DNA from: Thermosyntropha sp.
Lineage (GTDB): Bacteria > Bacillota > Syntrophomonadia > Syntrophomonadales > Syntrophomonadaceae
Direction: 5' to 3'
Length of the DNA: 64,000 nucleotides
NCBI RefSeq assembly: GCF_017656155.1
Contig: NZ_JACDOH010000001.1
Span: 248,001-312,000 of the forward strand
The translations under genes were made by a program, and so were the position numbers. The notes beneath the pieces were generated by a model. The model was not told the origin of the DNA, did not search any database, and worked only from the letters and a program-made list of their open reading frames with translations. Positions 8,231 through 16,483 of this stretch are shown here, piece after piece. How positions within the stretch are numbered: position 1 is the first letter of the stretch; each line of letters starts with the position of its first letter.

Positions 8231-9379
8231 TTGAATATTATCTACATGGATAATGCTGCTACTACTTACCCTAAGCCAGAGGCAGTATATGAGGCAGTAG
8301 ACTATTTTAACCGCTTCTTAGGAGCCAATCCCGGTCGGGGAAGCAATCAGCAGACCTTAAGAGCCGGTTCGGTGCTTTTGGAAGCCAGGGAAAAAATAGC
8401 CCAGCTTTTTAATATTACAGAAAGTTCGCAGATTGCGTTTACCCTTAATATAACTGATGCTTTGAATACTGCCTTAAGGGGAATTTTGAAGCCGGGAGAC
8501 CATATTATTACCACCAGCATGGAACATAATGCGGTAGCCCGTCCGGTTTTTGCCTTAGCTGAAGAAGGTATAGAGTGGACAACAGTTTCCTGTTTTTCTG
8601 ATGGCAGTTTAGATCCGAAGAAGATAGTTGAAGCTATTAAGCCTAACACTAAAGTTATATGTATGCTTCACGCTTCTAATCTTACCGGAACCATTATGCC
8701 CATAGCAGAGGTGGGCAAAATCGCCCGGGAGCATGGAATTATATTTATAGTAGATACTGCACAAACGGCTGGAGTTTTATCAATAGATGTGGAAAAGCAG
8801 TTTATCGATGTTTTAACTTTTACGGGACATAAAGGTTTATTAGGCCCGCAGGGAACTGGAGGCATTTATGTTAGGCCGGATATAGAAATAAAGCCTCTGC
8901 GTTATGGAGGAACCGGCTCATTATCTGAATATCTTGAACAACCTGACATAATGCCGGACCTTTTAGAAAGCGGAACTCCTAATACTCCAGGCATCGCAGG
9001 GCTTTTGGCAGGGGTTCAGTTTATACTGGAAACCGGAATTGAAAATATAAGAAAACATGAGCAAAAGCTTATGGATATGCTTTTATGCGGACTTAAGGAA
9101 GTCCCTGGGATAGAGATTTACGGGCCTTTGAATGTCAAAAAACAGACTGCTGTTTTAGCTTTTAATATTAAAGATATAGATTGTGGAGATGTTTCTTTAG
9201 TTCTCGACCACGAGTACGGTATTATCACCAGGGCAGGTATGCATTGTGCACCTCTAGCCCATAAAACTATAGGGACTTTTGAAAAAGGCGCTTGCCGTTT
9301 AAGTCCAGGATTTTTTACTACGGAGGAAGAGATAGAAAAAGTAATAAAAGCGGTTCATGAAATAGCCAGGCAAAAGTAG
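8231..9379 (+). CDS. cysteine desulfurase family PLP enzyme
   Basis: 382 aa, class V aminotransferase fold. It has IYMDNAATTYPKP at the N-terminus, SMEHNAVARP, the PLP-binding Lys in FTGHKGLLGPQGTGG, and GMHCAPLAHKTIGT with the likely persulfide cysteine. It would transfer sulfur (or selenium) from cysteine (or selenocysteine) to the upstream YedF. The start is TTG 8231 with AAGGGGAGA eight bases upstream; the only nearby ATG (8246) would remove conserved residues. Last gene of the operon. Confidence 0.88.
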   Translation: MNIIYMDNAATTYPKPEAVYEAVDYFNRFLGANPGRGSNQQTLRAGSVLLEAREKIAQLFNITESSQIAFTLNITDALNTALRGILKPGDHIITTSMEHNAVARPVFALAEEGIEWTTVSCFSDGSLDPKKIVEAIKPNTKVICMLHASNLTGTIMPIAEVGKIAREHGIIFIVDTAQTAGVLSIDVEKQFIDVLTFTGHKGLLGPQGTGGIYVRPDIEIKPLRYGGTGSLSEYLEQPDIMPDLLESGTPNTPGIAGLLAGVQFILETGIENIRKHEQKLMDMLLCGLKEVPGIEIYGPLNVKKQTAVLAFNIKDIDCGDVSLVLDHEYGIITRAGMHCAPLAHKTIGTFEKGACRLSPGFFTTEEEIEKVIKAVHEIARQK

Positions 9380-9399
9380 GTGCAGGTTGAAAAAATAGT

Positions 9400-9443
9400 A
9401 AAGAGGACGGTTTTTAAGCATCAGAGCCGTCCTCTTTGTTTTT
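9400..9443 (+). terminator. terminator of the double-cubane operon
   Basis: 11-bp perfect stem AAAGAGGACGG/CCGTCCTCTTT with a 16-nt loop and T-rich tail. Confidence 0.85.
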
Positions 9444-9521
9444 GGTGCTAAATGCAGGTTTCCTGGCTGATTAATAATTATATAAAAAAATTAAAAAAAT
9501 AAAAAAGGCTTAAGAAAATTG

Positions 9522-9550
9522 TTGCCATATACCCCTAAGGGGTATATAAT
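9522..9550 (+). promoter_or_regulatory. promoter of the TDT transporter with a CsoR/CstR-type operator in the spacer
   Basis: TTGCCA (9522-9527), exactly 17 bases, then TATAAT (9545-9550). The spacer is filled by a palindrome, ATATACCCC-TAA-GGGGTATAT (9527-9547). Cys-rich DUF156 repressors (CsoR for copper, CstR for persulfide, FrmR for formaldehyde) recognise G-tract palindromes of this type. Bound protein would block RNA polymerase. The regulator gene is not in the window. Confidence 0.75.
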
Positions 9551-9591
9551 GACTTTTGATACGAGATTATTAAATATTAGGAGGTATGAAA

Positions 9592-10701
9592 ATGCTACGA
9601 AGAGAGGGTATTATTAAAAACTTTTCTCCAGCTTGGTTTGCTGCGGTTATGGGAACCGGAGGATTAGCTAATGTAGTTTATATATGGGGAAAAAGTTGGA
9701 TTCCAGCTTATAATCTGGGAGTTATTCTGGCATGGTTGACTGCAGCGCTTTTTGTAATTTTTTTAATTCCGTGGATTTTAAGATGGATTTTATATTATGA
9801 TGAGGTTAAAAAGGATTTGTATCATCCCTTGCTGCGCAATTTTTTTGCAACTATGCCTATTGCCATTATGGTTGTTGCTACCAATGTCAACTTGATGGGG
9901 AAAAGCTTTTTTTCTGCTGAGTTTATTTTAAAATTTCTTTTAATTGTTTGGATTGTAGGGATATTGGGAGCCTTTTTAATAGGCGTATGGGCTACTTTTA
10001 TCATGATGAAGGAAGAAAATACTTCTCCACAGATGATGAATTTTGCCTGGTTTATTCCTCCAGTAGGAAATATCATTATTCCTCTGGTTGGAAGTCCCTT
10101 GGTGGCTATGCTTTATCAGAAAGGCATTGCCTGGGCTAACACGGCCTGGCTTATAAACTTAACTTTTTATGGGGTTGGATTTTTCCTTTTTATTTTTGTC
10201 GGCAGTGTTATTTTTAATCGCCTGGTTAGGCATGCTTTGTCTCCGGCTGGTATGACGCCCAGCTTCTGGATACTACTGGGGCCGGTAGGAGTTGGGGTTT
10301 TGTCACTTATGGGTATAGCTGATACCGGAAAAATGTTAGGCTTTATTGTCAATCCTGACATACTTTATATCTTTGCCTTTATTTTATGGGGATTTGGATT
10401 CTGGGCTTTTGTCCAGGTTTTGGTTCTTACCATAGACTATGTTAAGCAGGGTAGTATACCTTTTTCTCTTTCCTGGTGGGCTTTTGTATTTCCACTAGCA
10501 GTTTATACTATGTCTGCTCTTAAGGTAGGACATTATTTTAATTCTGGTTTGGTGCATGGCTATGCTGGATTGTTAACATTACTCTTGTTCTTTTTCTGGG
10601 TGATTTCGTTTGCTAAAACCTTGAAAGGAATTGGAGATGGAAGTTTATTTATTCCTCATACAGCACCTTCTGAAGGATTGAAGCAAAGTAACAGTAATTG
10701 A
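9592..10701 (+). CDS. TDT/SLAC1-family anion transporter (TehA-like)
   Basis: Integral membrane protein of 369 aa with about ten hydrophobic helices. The opening NFSPAWFAAVMGTGGLANVVY and the later WFIPPVGNIIIPLVG are family signatures of the tellurite-resistance/dicarboxylate and SLAC1 group, which includes malate, sulfite and chloride carriers or channels. I choose ATG 9592: AGGAGG at 9579-9584 leaves a 7-base gap to it, but only one base to the ATG at 9586. Its promoter carries a CsoR/CstR-like operator. If that repressor senses persulfide, sulfite or a similar sulfur anion would be a reasonable substrate; this is inference. Confidence 0.85.
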   Translation: MLRREGIIKNFSPAWFAAVMGTGGLANVVYIWGKSWIPAYNLGVILAWLTAALFVIFLIPWILRWILYYDEVKKDLYHPLLRNFFATMPIAIMVVATNVNLMGKSFFSAEFILKFLLIVWIVGILGAFLIGVWATFIMMKEENTSPQMMNFAWFIPPVGNIIIPLVGSPLVAMLYQKGIAWANTAWLINLTFYGVGFFLFIFVGSVIFNRLVRHALSPAGMTPSFWILLGPVGVGVLSLMGIADTGKMLGFIVNPDILYIFAFILWGFGFWAFVQVLVLTIDYVKQGSIPFSLSWWAFVFPLAVYTMSALKVGHYFNSGLVHGYAGLLTLLLFFFWVISFAKTLKGIGDGSLFIPHTAPSEGLKQSNSN

Positions 10702-10752
10702 TATGGTTTTTGAAGTCTGGCAGGTTTTTATCGCTAATATAACGGATAATAA

Positions 10753-10878
10753 GATGTAGTACATCTTTCTTCCTGTATGATAATGGAAGGAAGTTATCCT
10801 AAGTGTCCGCATTATGATGACATTAAGAAGTCTATTGAAAGCAAGGGAATAAAAGTAGTGGAGGGGACACATTATTAG
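10753..10878 (+). pseudogene. 3' remnant of a CGGC-domain protein gene
   Basis: A short frame reads DVVHLSSCMIMEG, then YPKCPHYDDIKKSIESKGIK, then VVEGTHY and a stop. I recognise this as the C-terminal end of CGGC-domain (putative metal-binding) proteins. A TAA at 10750-10752 closes the frame upstream, and the CGGC-containing N-terminal part is missing. This is most likely a decayed gene between the transporter and the ferredoxin. Confidence 0.6.
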
Positions 10879-10928
10879 ATAATGTTAATGACAGTTATCT
10901 AAGCAGCAAAAGAAGGAGGAGTTAAAGA

Positions 10929-11306
10929 GTGGTTAAAAGAAAAATTATAAAGATTAATGAAGAACTTTGTAATGGATGCGGCAATTGCATAAGCCCTTGT
11001 GCTGAAGGTGCTTTAGCTTTAGTTAATGGCAAAGCCAAGGTAATAAGAGAAGAACTTTGCGATGGAGCAGGTTTTTGTATTGGAGTTTGTCCTACAGGTG
11101 CTTTGACATTAGAAACCAGAGAGGCTCCAGCTTTTTCTGAGATAGCGGTCAAAGAACACAAAAAAACGCAGAATATAGATTATATTCCCCAAAAGTGTGA
11201 ATCCTGCGGAAGAAGTGAGGATGAAGCTTATATGATTGCGGTTAAATATAGAGGAGAATCATTATGGTACTGCACGAAGTGCTTACCTAAGCTTATTCAT
11301 GGTTAG
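10929..11306 (+). CDS. ferredoxin-like 4Fe-4S protein with a C-terminal zinc-ribbon-like CxxC pair
   Basis: 125 aa, GTG start after AAGGAGGAG. The first cluster motif [16 protein letters not shown] is complete. The second, [16 protein letters not shown], lacks the second cysteine (Ala instead), so it may hold a [3Fe-4S] cluster or a differently ligated one. The C-terminus has [10 protein letters not shown] and WYCTKCL, a four-cysteine zinc- or iron-binding knuckle. Probably a small electron carrier; partner unknown. Confidence 0.82.
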   Translation: MVKRKIIKINEELCNGCGNCISPCAEGALALVNGKAKVIREELCDGAGFCIGVCPTGALTLETREAPAFSEIAVKEHKKTQNIDYIPQKCESCGRSEDEAYMIAVKYRGESLWYCTKCLPKLIHG

Positions 11307-11321
11307 CCAGGAAAAATAAAA

Positions 11322-11360
11322 AAATGACAGCCGGGCATGAACTCTTATACCCGGCTGGAA
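11322..11360 (-). terminator. terminator between convergent genes
   Basis: 11-bp stem CAGCCGGGCAT/ATACCCGGCTG (one G:U). The minus-strand side is followed by a long T tract, so it mainly serves the gene at 11363-11752, and may also stop the ferredoxin transcript. Confidence 0.8.
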
Positions 11361-11362
11361 GA

Positions 11363-11752
11363 CTATTTAACATCTACATATATGTCTATATTTTTGTAAT
11401 AATACTGGTTTTTGAACATGTGATTACTTCTTATTGCTACGACACCACTTATGGTAACAGTATAGTCATCTTTTTGTCTTGCACTTAACTTTACGTTAAC
11501 CAATGTGCTGTTTGGACTTTGGAGCATAACTGTTACCGGTTCTTCAGGAAGGATATATATGATGCGATCGTAGAAAAGATATACCTTGCATTCCAGGACT
11601 AAAACACTTTTTTGACCGTTAAACTCAACCGGGATGTTTTTGTATAAAAAGGCATAATGGTAATCACCCAGTGCATATGCAGAAAGGGGATACATCAATA
11701 TTAAAAGGGTGATTAAGTAAAAAATGACGGTTATTCGGATTTTTTTAAGCAT
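11363..11752 (-). CDS. secreted protein of unknown function
   Basis: 129 aa with a clear signal peptide (about 1-28, hydrophobic core VIFYLITLLILMYPLSAYA). The mature part looks beta-rich (VLVLECKVYLFYD, VTVMLQSPN, YTVTISGVVAI) and has only one cysteine. I do not recognise a family. AAAGGTGG precedes the ATG. Single-gene unit. Confidence 0.7.
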   Translation of the reverse strand: MLKKIRITVIFYLITLLILMYPLSAYALGDYHYAFLYKNIPVEFNGQKSVLVLECKVYLFYDRIIYILPEEPVTVMLQSPNSTLVNVKLSARQKDDYTVTISGVVAIRSNHMFKNQYYYKNIDIYVDVK

Positions 11753-11997
11753 AGGAAATCCACCTTTCTTTTAATATACCGATTTTATATTATTATCGAT
11801 ACTAAAAGGCTGAGAATAACGGGAACTATCCCTCTCTCTTAATTAAGGTGTTTTAATTTCCATATTTTATTGTTAAAAAAGGAAAAGACAATAATAAATT
11901 TACTTTTTTAAAATAGTTTAACATAAAATCTGCGATAAAAGGTTCTGCTGAAATTATATTTTTCCAAAGAAAAAAGACAGCATAAGGAAGTGACAGC

Positions 11998-12741
11998 ATG
12001 AAGGGAAGGATAGCTTTAGTTACCGGTGCAGGCCGGGGGATAGGGGCGGCAATAGCTGAAAAACTAGCTGAATCCGGAGCTAAAGTAGCTATAAATTATA
12101 ATTCATCAAAAGAAGCTGCTTTTGCACTGCTTGAAAAAATGCGGACAAGAGGGTTTGAGGTGATAGCAGTAAAGGCAGATGTGGCAGAACCTTCCCAGGT
12201 AGAGGCTATGTTTGAAAAGATAGAAAAAACTTGGGGAGGAGTAAATATATTGGTTAATAATGCCGGGGTGGGACTTAAGAAGCTGATAACTGATACTGCA
12301 GTTGAGGAATGGGACAGGGTTATTAATATCAATCTCAAAGGGGCTTTTCTCTGCAGCCGCCGGGCTTTACCTGGCATGATAAGCCGCAGATATGGAAGGA
12401 TAATAAATATTGCTTCAGTTTGGGGCATAACCGGGGCTTCCTGTGAATCTGTCTATGCGGCGTCCAAAGGAGGGCTTATTGCTTTTACCAAATCCTTAGC
12501 CCGGGAAGCAGGGTATTCCGGAATTACGGTGAATGCTATTGCTCCGGGGCCGGTACAGACAGAGATGCTGGATTCGGAGCTTGATCGGGAAGAAATAGCT
12601 GAATTAATAAATGATATTCCGGCAGGAAGATTGGGAAGGGCTGCTGATATTGCGGAAGCCTGTTTGTATTTGGCTTCGGATAAGGCTGAATTTATAAATG
12701 GACAGGTTATGGTAGTGGACGGCGGCTGGATTTCAGTTTAA
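11998..12741 (+). CDS. fabG: 3-oxoacyl-ACP reductase-like SDR
   Basis: 247 aa classical short-chain dehydrogenase/reductase: TGAGRGIGAAIAEKLA (NADP(H) binding), VNNAGVG, catalytic Ser in INIASVWG and YAASKGG (Tyr/Lys), VDGGWISV at the end. Closest in look to FabG, reducing a 3-ketoacyl thioester. It stands alone without other fab genes, so the acyl carrier and the direction of the reaction are not settled. Confidence 0.8.
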   Translation: MKGRIALVTGAGRGIGAAIAEKLAESGAKVAINYNSSKEAAFALLEKMRTRGFEVIAVKADVAEPSQVEAMFEKIEKTWGGVNILVNNAGVGLKKLITDTAVEEWDRVININLKGAFLCSRRALPGMISRRYGRIINIASVWGITGASCESVYAASKGGLIAFTKSLAREAGYSGITVNAIAPGPVQTEMLDSELDREEIAELINDIPAGRLGRAADIAEACLYLASDKAEFINGQVMVVDGGWISV

Positions 12742-12820
12742 TTTTATGTAGAGATTGGTGCAGGATTTTAGGAGTAAAGGGCGAAAAAAGAGAATAATAT
12801 TTTATACCGGGGGGCTTTTT

Positions 12821-13276
12821 ATGAAGAAGGTCTTAATTATAAATGATTCCCGGTTGGAAAGGTATATTCTTAAAGACCAGCTTACTAAATTAGACTATGA
12901 GGCGGAAGCGGTAGATGAATATTTTGCTTTTGAGTATCTTAAAAATTATGCCCCGGATGCGGTTATAGTTAATTTCACCATGCAAAATATAACAGGAGAT
13001 AAACTAGTTTTCGCGATAAAAAAAGAGTTTCCGCGCATTAAGTGTTACCTTTGTTCCTGCACCCCGCTACATCTGGAAGATTATGAGGATAAAGGGGTTG
13101 ATGGGGTTTTTAAAACTCCGATTACTCTGGAACAGTTGAGAAAAGTACTTGATGGAAAAATGGAGATAAAGGTAGAAAGTTTTCGGTTTTGTCCTTATTG
13201 TGGAAGAGATTTGACTAAAGGGGGTAAAAATTATTTTTTCTGTCCTTTTTGCGGAGCTAAATTAAAAGCAGAATGA
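12821..13276 (+). CDS. degenerate response-regulator receiver with zinc ribbon
   Basis: 151 aa. The N-terminal 115 residues follow a CheY-like fold (KVLIINDSRLERYIL, PDAVIVNFTMQNITGD, VDGVFKTPITLEQL). Asn51 stands where the phosphorylated Asp should be, and the first acidic pair is ND. The C-terminus is a zinc ribbon (FCPYCGRDL ... FCPFCGAKL). It is probably a phosphorylation-independent signalling or protein-binding module. I start at ATG 12821, preceded by GGGGGG; the longer frame lacks a ribosome binding site. No kinase is adjacent. Confidence 0.78.
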   Translation: MKKVLIINDSRLERYILKDQLTKLDYEAEAVDEYFAFEYLKNYAPDAVIVNFTMQNITGDKLVFAIKKEFPRIKCYLCSCTPLHLEDYEDKGVDGVFKTPITLEQLRKVLDGKMEIKVESFRFCPYCGRDLTKGGKNYFFCPFCGAKLKAE

Positions 13277-13356
13277 AATTTCTTTGATATTTATTTCAAA
13301 GAAGGAATTTATCAAACAAAATAGAATACCTCTTTTAAAAAAGGGGAGGTATTTTT

Positions 13357-14097
13357 ATGAAAATAGCAGCTGTTTACGGTTCTCCGCGGAGAGGAAAAAT
13401 ATCCAAGACTTACTGGCTTTTAGACGCTTTTCTTGCAGGATGTCGTGATGAGGGAGCAAAGATTCAGCTTATAAACCTTAATGAATATGATATTAAGTTT
13501 TGCACGGGATGTTATACCTGCTGGACGAAAACACCGGGTAAATGCGCCCTTAAAGATGACATGCCGAAAATTATCGAAATTTTAAAAGAGGCGGATTTAG
13601 AGGTATGGGCTTTTCCTATGTATTTTTTCGGCCCTACAGCATTGTTTAAGAATTTTTTAGACCGAACAATGATTTTTGCAGAGCCTTTTTTTGAAATTAA
13701 AGACGGAATTTGTACTCATCCTATGCGTTATGAGGAAAAGAGCAAGGACAAGATTATAATATCGGTATGCGGTTTTCCGGAAATGGATCATTTTAAACCT
13801 ATCCATGAGTGGCTTAAGTTTATGGAGGGACGGGGGCTTTTAAATATAAAAGCCGAAATATACCGTCCGGCTGCCGAGTTTTTAGTTGCTCCGCCGTTTA
13901 AGGCAAAGAAAGAGGAAATTCTAGAAGCAACTAGACGGGCTGGTCAGGAGTATGTTCGTGATGGTATTATAAAAGAAGAGACGATGAGGATTATAACGCA
14001 GGACTTAATGGATCAGGAAGCCTTTATAAGAGAAGGTAATAAATACTGGCAGTGGGAAATTGACAGGTGGGAGGCCAAAAGAAAAGAAAATCTATAG
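13357..14097 (+). CDS. flavodoxin-fold NAD(P)H-dependent oxidoreductase
   Basis: 246 aa. VYGSPRRGKISKTYWLLDAFL is the FMN phosphate-binding loop of the NADPH-dependent FMN reductase/iron-sulfur flavoprotein group. FCTGCYTCWTKTPGKCALKDDM is a cysteine segment like those that bind a cluster or act as redox thiols. PMYFFGPTALFKNFLDR follows. It has an unusually long C-terminal tail after residue 180. Substrate unknown. GGGGAGG precedes the ATG. Confidence 0.8.
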   Translation: MKIAAVYGSPRRGKISKTYWLLDAFLAGCRDEGAKIQLINLNEYDIKFCTGCYTCWTKTPGKCALKDDMPKIIEILKEADLEVWAFPMYFFGPTALFKNFLDRTMIFAEPFFEIKDGICTHPMRYEEKSKDKIIISVCGFPEMDHFKPIHEWLKFMEGRGLLNIKAEIYRPAAEFLVAPPFKAKKEEILEATRRAGQEYVRDGIIKEETMRIITQDLMDQEAFIREGNKYWQWEIDRWEAKRKENL

Positions 14098-14102
14098 AAA
14101 TC

Positions 14103-14129
14103 AAATCACGGGGGAATGCCCCGTGATTT
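14103..14129 (+). other. intercistronic hairpin
   Basis: Perfect 11-bp inverted repeat AAATCACGGGG/CCCCGTGATTT with a 5-nt loop, six bases after the flavodoxin stop. No T tract follows, and the next gene's ribosome binding site begins eight bases downstream. Possible RNA stability or processing element. Confidence 0.6.
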
Positions 14130-14151
14130 ATGTGTATGGAGGTTTTTCATT

Positions 14152-14802
14152 ATGTTGAGATATAAAAATATACTGTTTGACCTGGACGGAACATTGACGG
14201 ACCCTAAAGTCGGAATAACTAAATCGGTGCAGTATGCATTAAATAAGATGGGGATAAAAGAGGATGATTTAGATAAGCTTACTAAATTTATAGGTCCTCC
14301 TTTAGCTCATTCTTTTATGGAGTTTTACAATTTTAATGAAAAAGAAGCTTATCAGGCGGTGGAGTTTTACCGGGAATATTTTGCCTGCAGGGGAATGTAT
14401 GAAAATCAGGTGTATGAAGGGATAAGAGGGCTTTTAGATAAGCTTTGCAGGAAAGGTGGAAGGCTTATTGTCGCAACCTCTAAGCCGACTGTTTTTGCCC
14501 GCAAAATATTGGAGCATTTTAACTTGATTCATTACTTTGCTGATGTAATAGGCAGCAATCTTGACGGCACCCGGGTAGACAAGGGAGAAGTCCTCAAAGA
14601 GGCTTTAAGGGTTATGGATATTAAAGACTTAGAAAAAACAGTGATGATAGGAGACAGAAAACATGATGTAATCGGAGCTCATCGCAATAATATAAAGGCC
14701 ATAGGGGTAATTTACGGCTATGGAGGCAGGGAAGAGCTTGAAAAGGCGGGAGCGGATTATGTTGTCAGCACTGTAAAAGAGCTTGAAAATTTATTGATTT
14801 AG
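14152..14802 (+). CDS. HAD-family hydrolase (phosphoglycolate-phosphatase-like)
   Basis: 216 aa. Motif I is LFDLDGTLTDP, motif II VATSKP, and motif III/IV GDRKHDVIGAHRN. Overall it resembles the PGP/Gph subgroup with a helical cap. It dephosphorylates a small phospho-metabolite that cannot be named from sequence. ATG 14152 has TGGAGG at the right distance; the 12-codon upstream extension runs through the hairpin and is unlikely. Confidence 0.85.
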   Translation: MLRYKNILFDLDGTLTDPKVGITKSVQYALNKMGIKEDDLDKLTKFIGPPLAHSFMEFYNFNEKEAYQAVEFYREYFACRGMYENQVYEGIRGLLDKLCRKGGRLIVATSKPTVFARKILEHFNLIHYFADVIGSNLDGTRVDKGEVLKEALRVMDIKDLEKTVMIGDRKHDVIGAHRNNIKAIGVIYGYGGREELEKAGADYVVSTVKELENLLI

Positions 14803-14824
14803 ATTGAGGGAGGTTTTATCGTTA

Positions 14825-15463
14825 ATGAAAATTTTGGGGGTTATTGGCAGTAAAAGAAAAAAAGGAAATACATCTTGTTTAGTACAAGAAGCTATTAAAG
14901 CGGCCCAAAAAGAAGGTGCAGAAACAGAATTAATTTTTCTCGGAGATTATTCCATAAAAGATTGCACAGGTTGTGAAGGTTGTAAGGATACTTTAAAATG
15001 CGTAATTAATGACGATATGCAAAAAATATATCCCCTTCTTTTGGAAGCAGATGGAATTATTTTGGGATCACCTACCTACTTTTATAATATATCAGCTGAC
15101 ATGAAAGCTTTTATTGACAGATGTTATTGTTTTGAAGTATTTGCAGAAGATGACCGTTCTTGCTGGCTGGGTATTAATGAGGTATTGGGAGGTAAATATG
15201 CTGTTGTAATAGCGGTTTGTGAACAGCATGACGAAAAAGATATGGGCTTTACTCCTGAAGCAATGTCTAAACCGTTAGAAGCCTTGGGATATAGGGTAGT
15301 AGATATGGTTAGAGTATTAGGTCTTTTTAAAGCTGGTGAAGCTTTACAAGATAACAAAGCATTAGAGCAATCTAGAAAAGCTGGAGAAAGATTAGTAAAG
15401 ACAATAAAGCTTAGAAAAGATACCGAGACAAAAATTAAAGAGTTAAAGAAAACATATAATTGA
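14825..15463 (+). CDS. flavodoxin-fold NAD(P)H-dependent oxidoreductase
   Basis: 212 aa. GVIGSKRKKGNTSCLVQEAI (FMN loop), DCTGCEGCKDTLKCVINDDM (four cysteines, as in iron-sulfur flavoproteins) and GSPTYFYNISADMKAFIDR. It is a second member of the family at 13357-14097, but shorter and clearly divergent, so not a recent duplicate. GAGGGAGG precedes ATG 14825. Confidence 0.82.
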   Translation: MKILGVIGSKRKKGNTSCLVQEAIKAAQKEGAETELIFLGDYSIKDCTGCEGCKDTLKCVINDDMQKIYPLLLEADGIILGSPTYFYNISADMKAFIDRCYCFEVFAEDDRSCWLGINEVLGGKYAVVIAVCEQHDEKDMGFTPEAMSKPLEALGYRVVDMVRVLGLFKAGEALQDNKALEQSRKAGERLVKTIKLRKDTETKIKELKKTYN

Positions 15464-15667
15464 GAGTTTTGCAATAATTTCATTTTTTAAGCAAAAAAAT
15501 GAAGGAAATATAATCCAATATGTTTTGTTTTTTGGTGGCTGTTTAAAATATACGATAAGATTCGGGATGAAGCTTTTTTTGACAAAGAACTAAATTTTTC
15601 TGGGTTAGTTAATATGTAAAATTTTCATTTGCTAATACTGCGGGGGTCCTGTTTTATGTTCAGAACC

Positions 15668-15695
15668 TTGACATGAAACTTTATAATTATATAAT
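15668..15695 (+). promoter_or_regulatory. promoter of the BusR-like regulator gene
   Basis: TTGACA (15668-15673), 16 bases, TATAAT (15690-15695). The gap from 15464 to here holds no gene I can support. Confidence 0.65.
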
Positions 15696-15763
15696 TTTTT
15701 AGAAAATAAAATGTATATCAATTTGTTTTAAGCTTGGATTTGTTTTTATGGAGGGCATTGATT

Positions 15764-16447
15764 ATGAAGGATTTGGGTCTAACAAGTAATGAAGAAAATC
15801 GCGAGGGAAAGGAAATGCTTAGTTATTTAAAGCCGCCGCGCTATGAACAAATAGCTTTTGATATAGCAAAAAAAATTGCCCGCAATGAATATGCGGAAGG
15901 GGAAAAACTTTATGGCCGTTCAACTCTGGCCGGACAGTATAATACTTCTCCGGAAACAGTAAGAAGAGCAGTAGCAATACTGCAGAGCATGAATGTGGTG
16001 ATAGTAAAGCAGGGAAAAGGCATTATTGTAGGATCTAAAGATGCTGCAGCAGCTTTTGTTCGGGAGTTTGAGTTTCGTTATACTATCGAGAATATGCGTG
16101 AAGAATTGATGAGGCTTATGGAAGAGCGAAATCGTATTGACAGTAAGATTGCAGAAACTTTATCCCGTTTAGTAAGTTATACTACAAAAATGTTCGGAAG
16201 GCTGGAAAAGATTGAAGAGATTGAAGTAAAACCAGGCTCTTGTTTGGTGGGAAAAAGTTTGTCCTCGGCTGAATTCAGGACTAAAACAGGTGCAACTGTT
16301 TTAGGAATAGTCAGGGATGGAAAGGAGATTTTTTCACCGGATGCGGCGATGTTGATTCAGGAGGGTGATTTGTTGGTTTTTGTCGGTTCTTCAGAAAGCA
16401 AATCATCTATTGAAAAATTAGTACAGGGAGAAGAAGATAAAAAATGA
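15764..16447 (+). CDS. BusR-like GntR-family regulator with RCK_C (TrkA-C) domain
   Basis: 227 aa. A GntR-type winged helix (about 24-92: RYEQIAFDIAKKIARNEYAE, RSTLAGQYNTSPETVRRAVA) is joined by a coiled coil (about 105-145) to an RCK_C domain (about 150-225, GSCLVGKSLSSAEFRTKTGA ... EGDLLVFVG). This order is that of BusR of lactococci and streptococci, a c-di-AMP-responsive repressor of the betaine importer busA. Here it lies directly upstream of a betaine-type ABC transporter, which supports the same role. c-di-AMP binding is inferred from the family. ATG 15764 has GGAGGG eight bases upstream. Confidence 0.83.
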   Translation: MKDLGLTSNEENREGKEMLSYLKPPRYEQIAFDIAKKIARNEYAEGEKLYGRSTLAGQYNTSPETVRRAVAILQSMNVVIVKQGKGIIVGSKDAAAAFVREFEFRYTIENMREELMRLMEERNRIDSKIAETLSRLVSYTTKMFGRLEKIEEIEVKPGSCLVGKSLSSAEFRTKTGATVLGIVRDGKEIFSPDAAMLIQEGDLLVFVGSSESKSSIEKLVQGEEDKK

Positions 16448-16483
16448 ACTAGGATTATTATCGGTTATTTTTTTTGAAATGAC

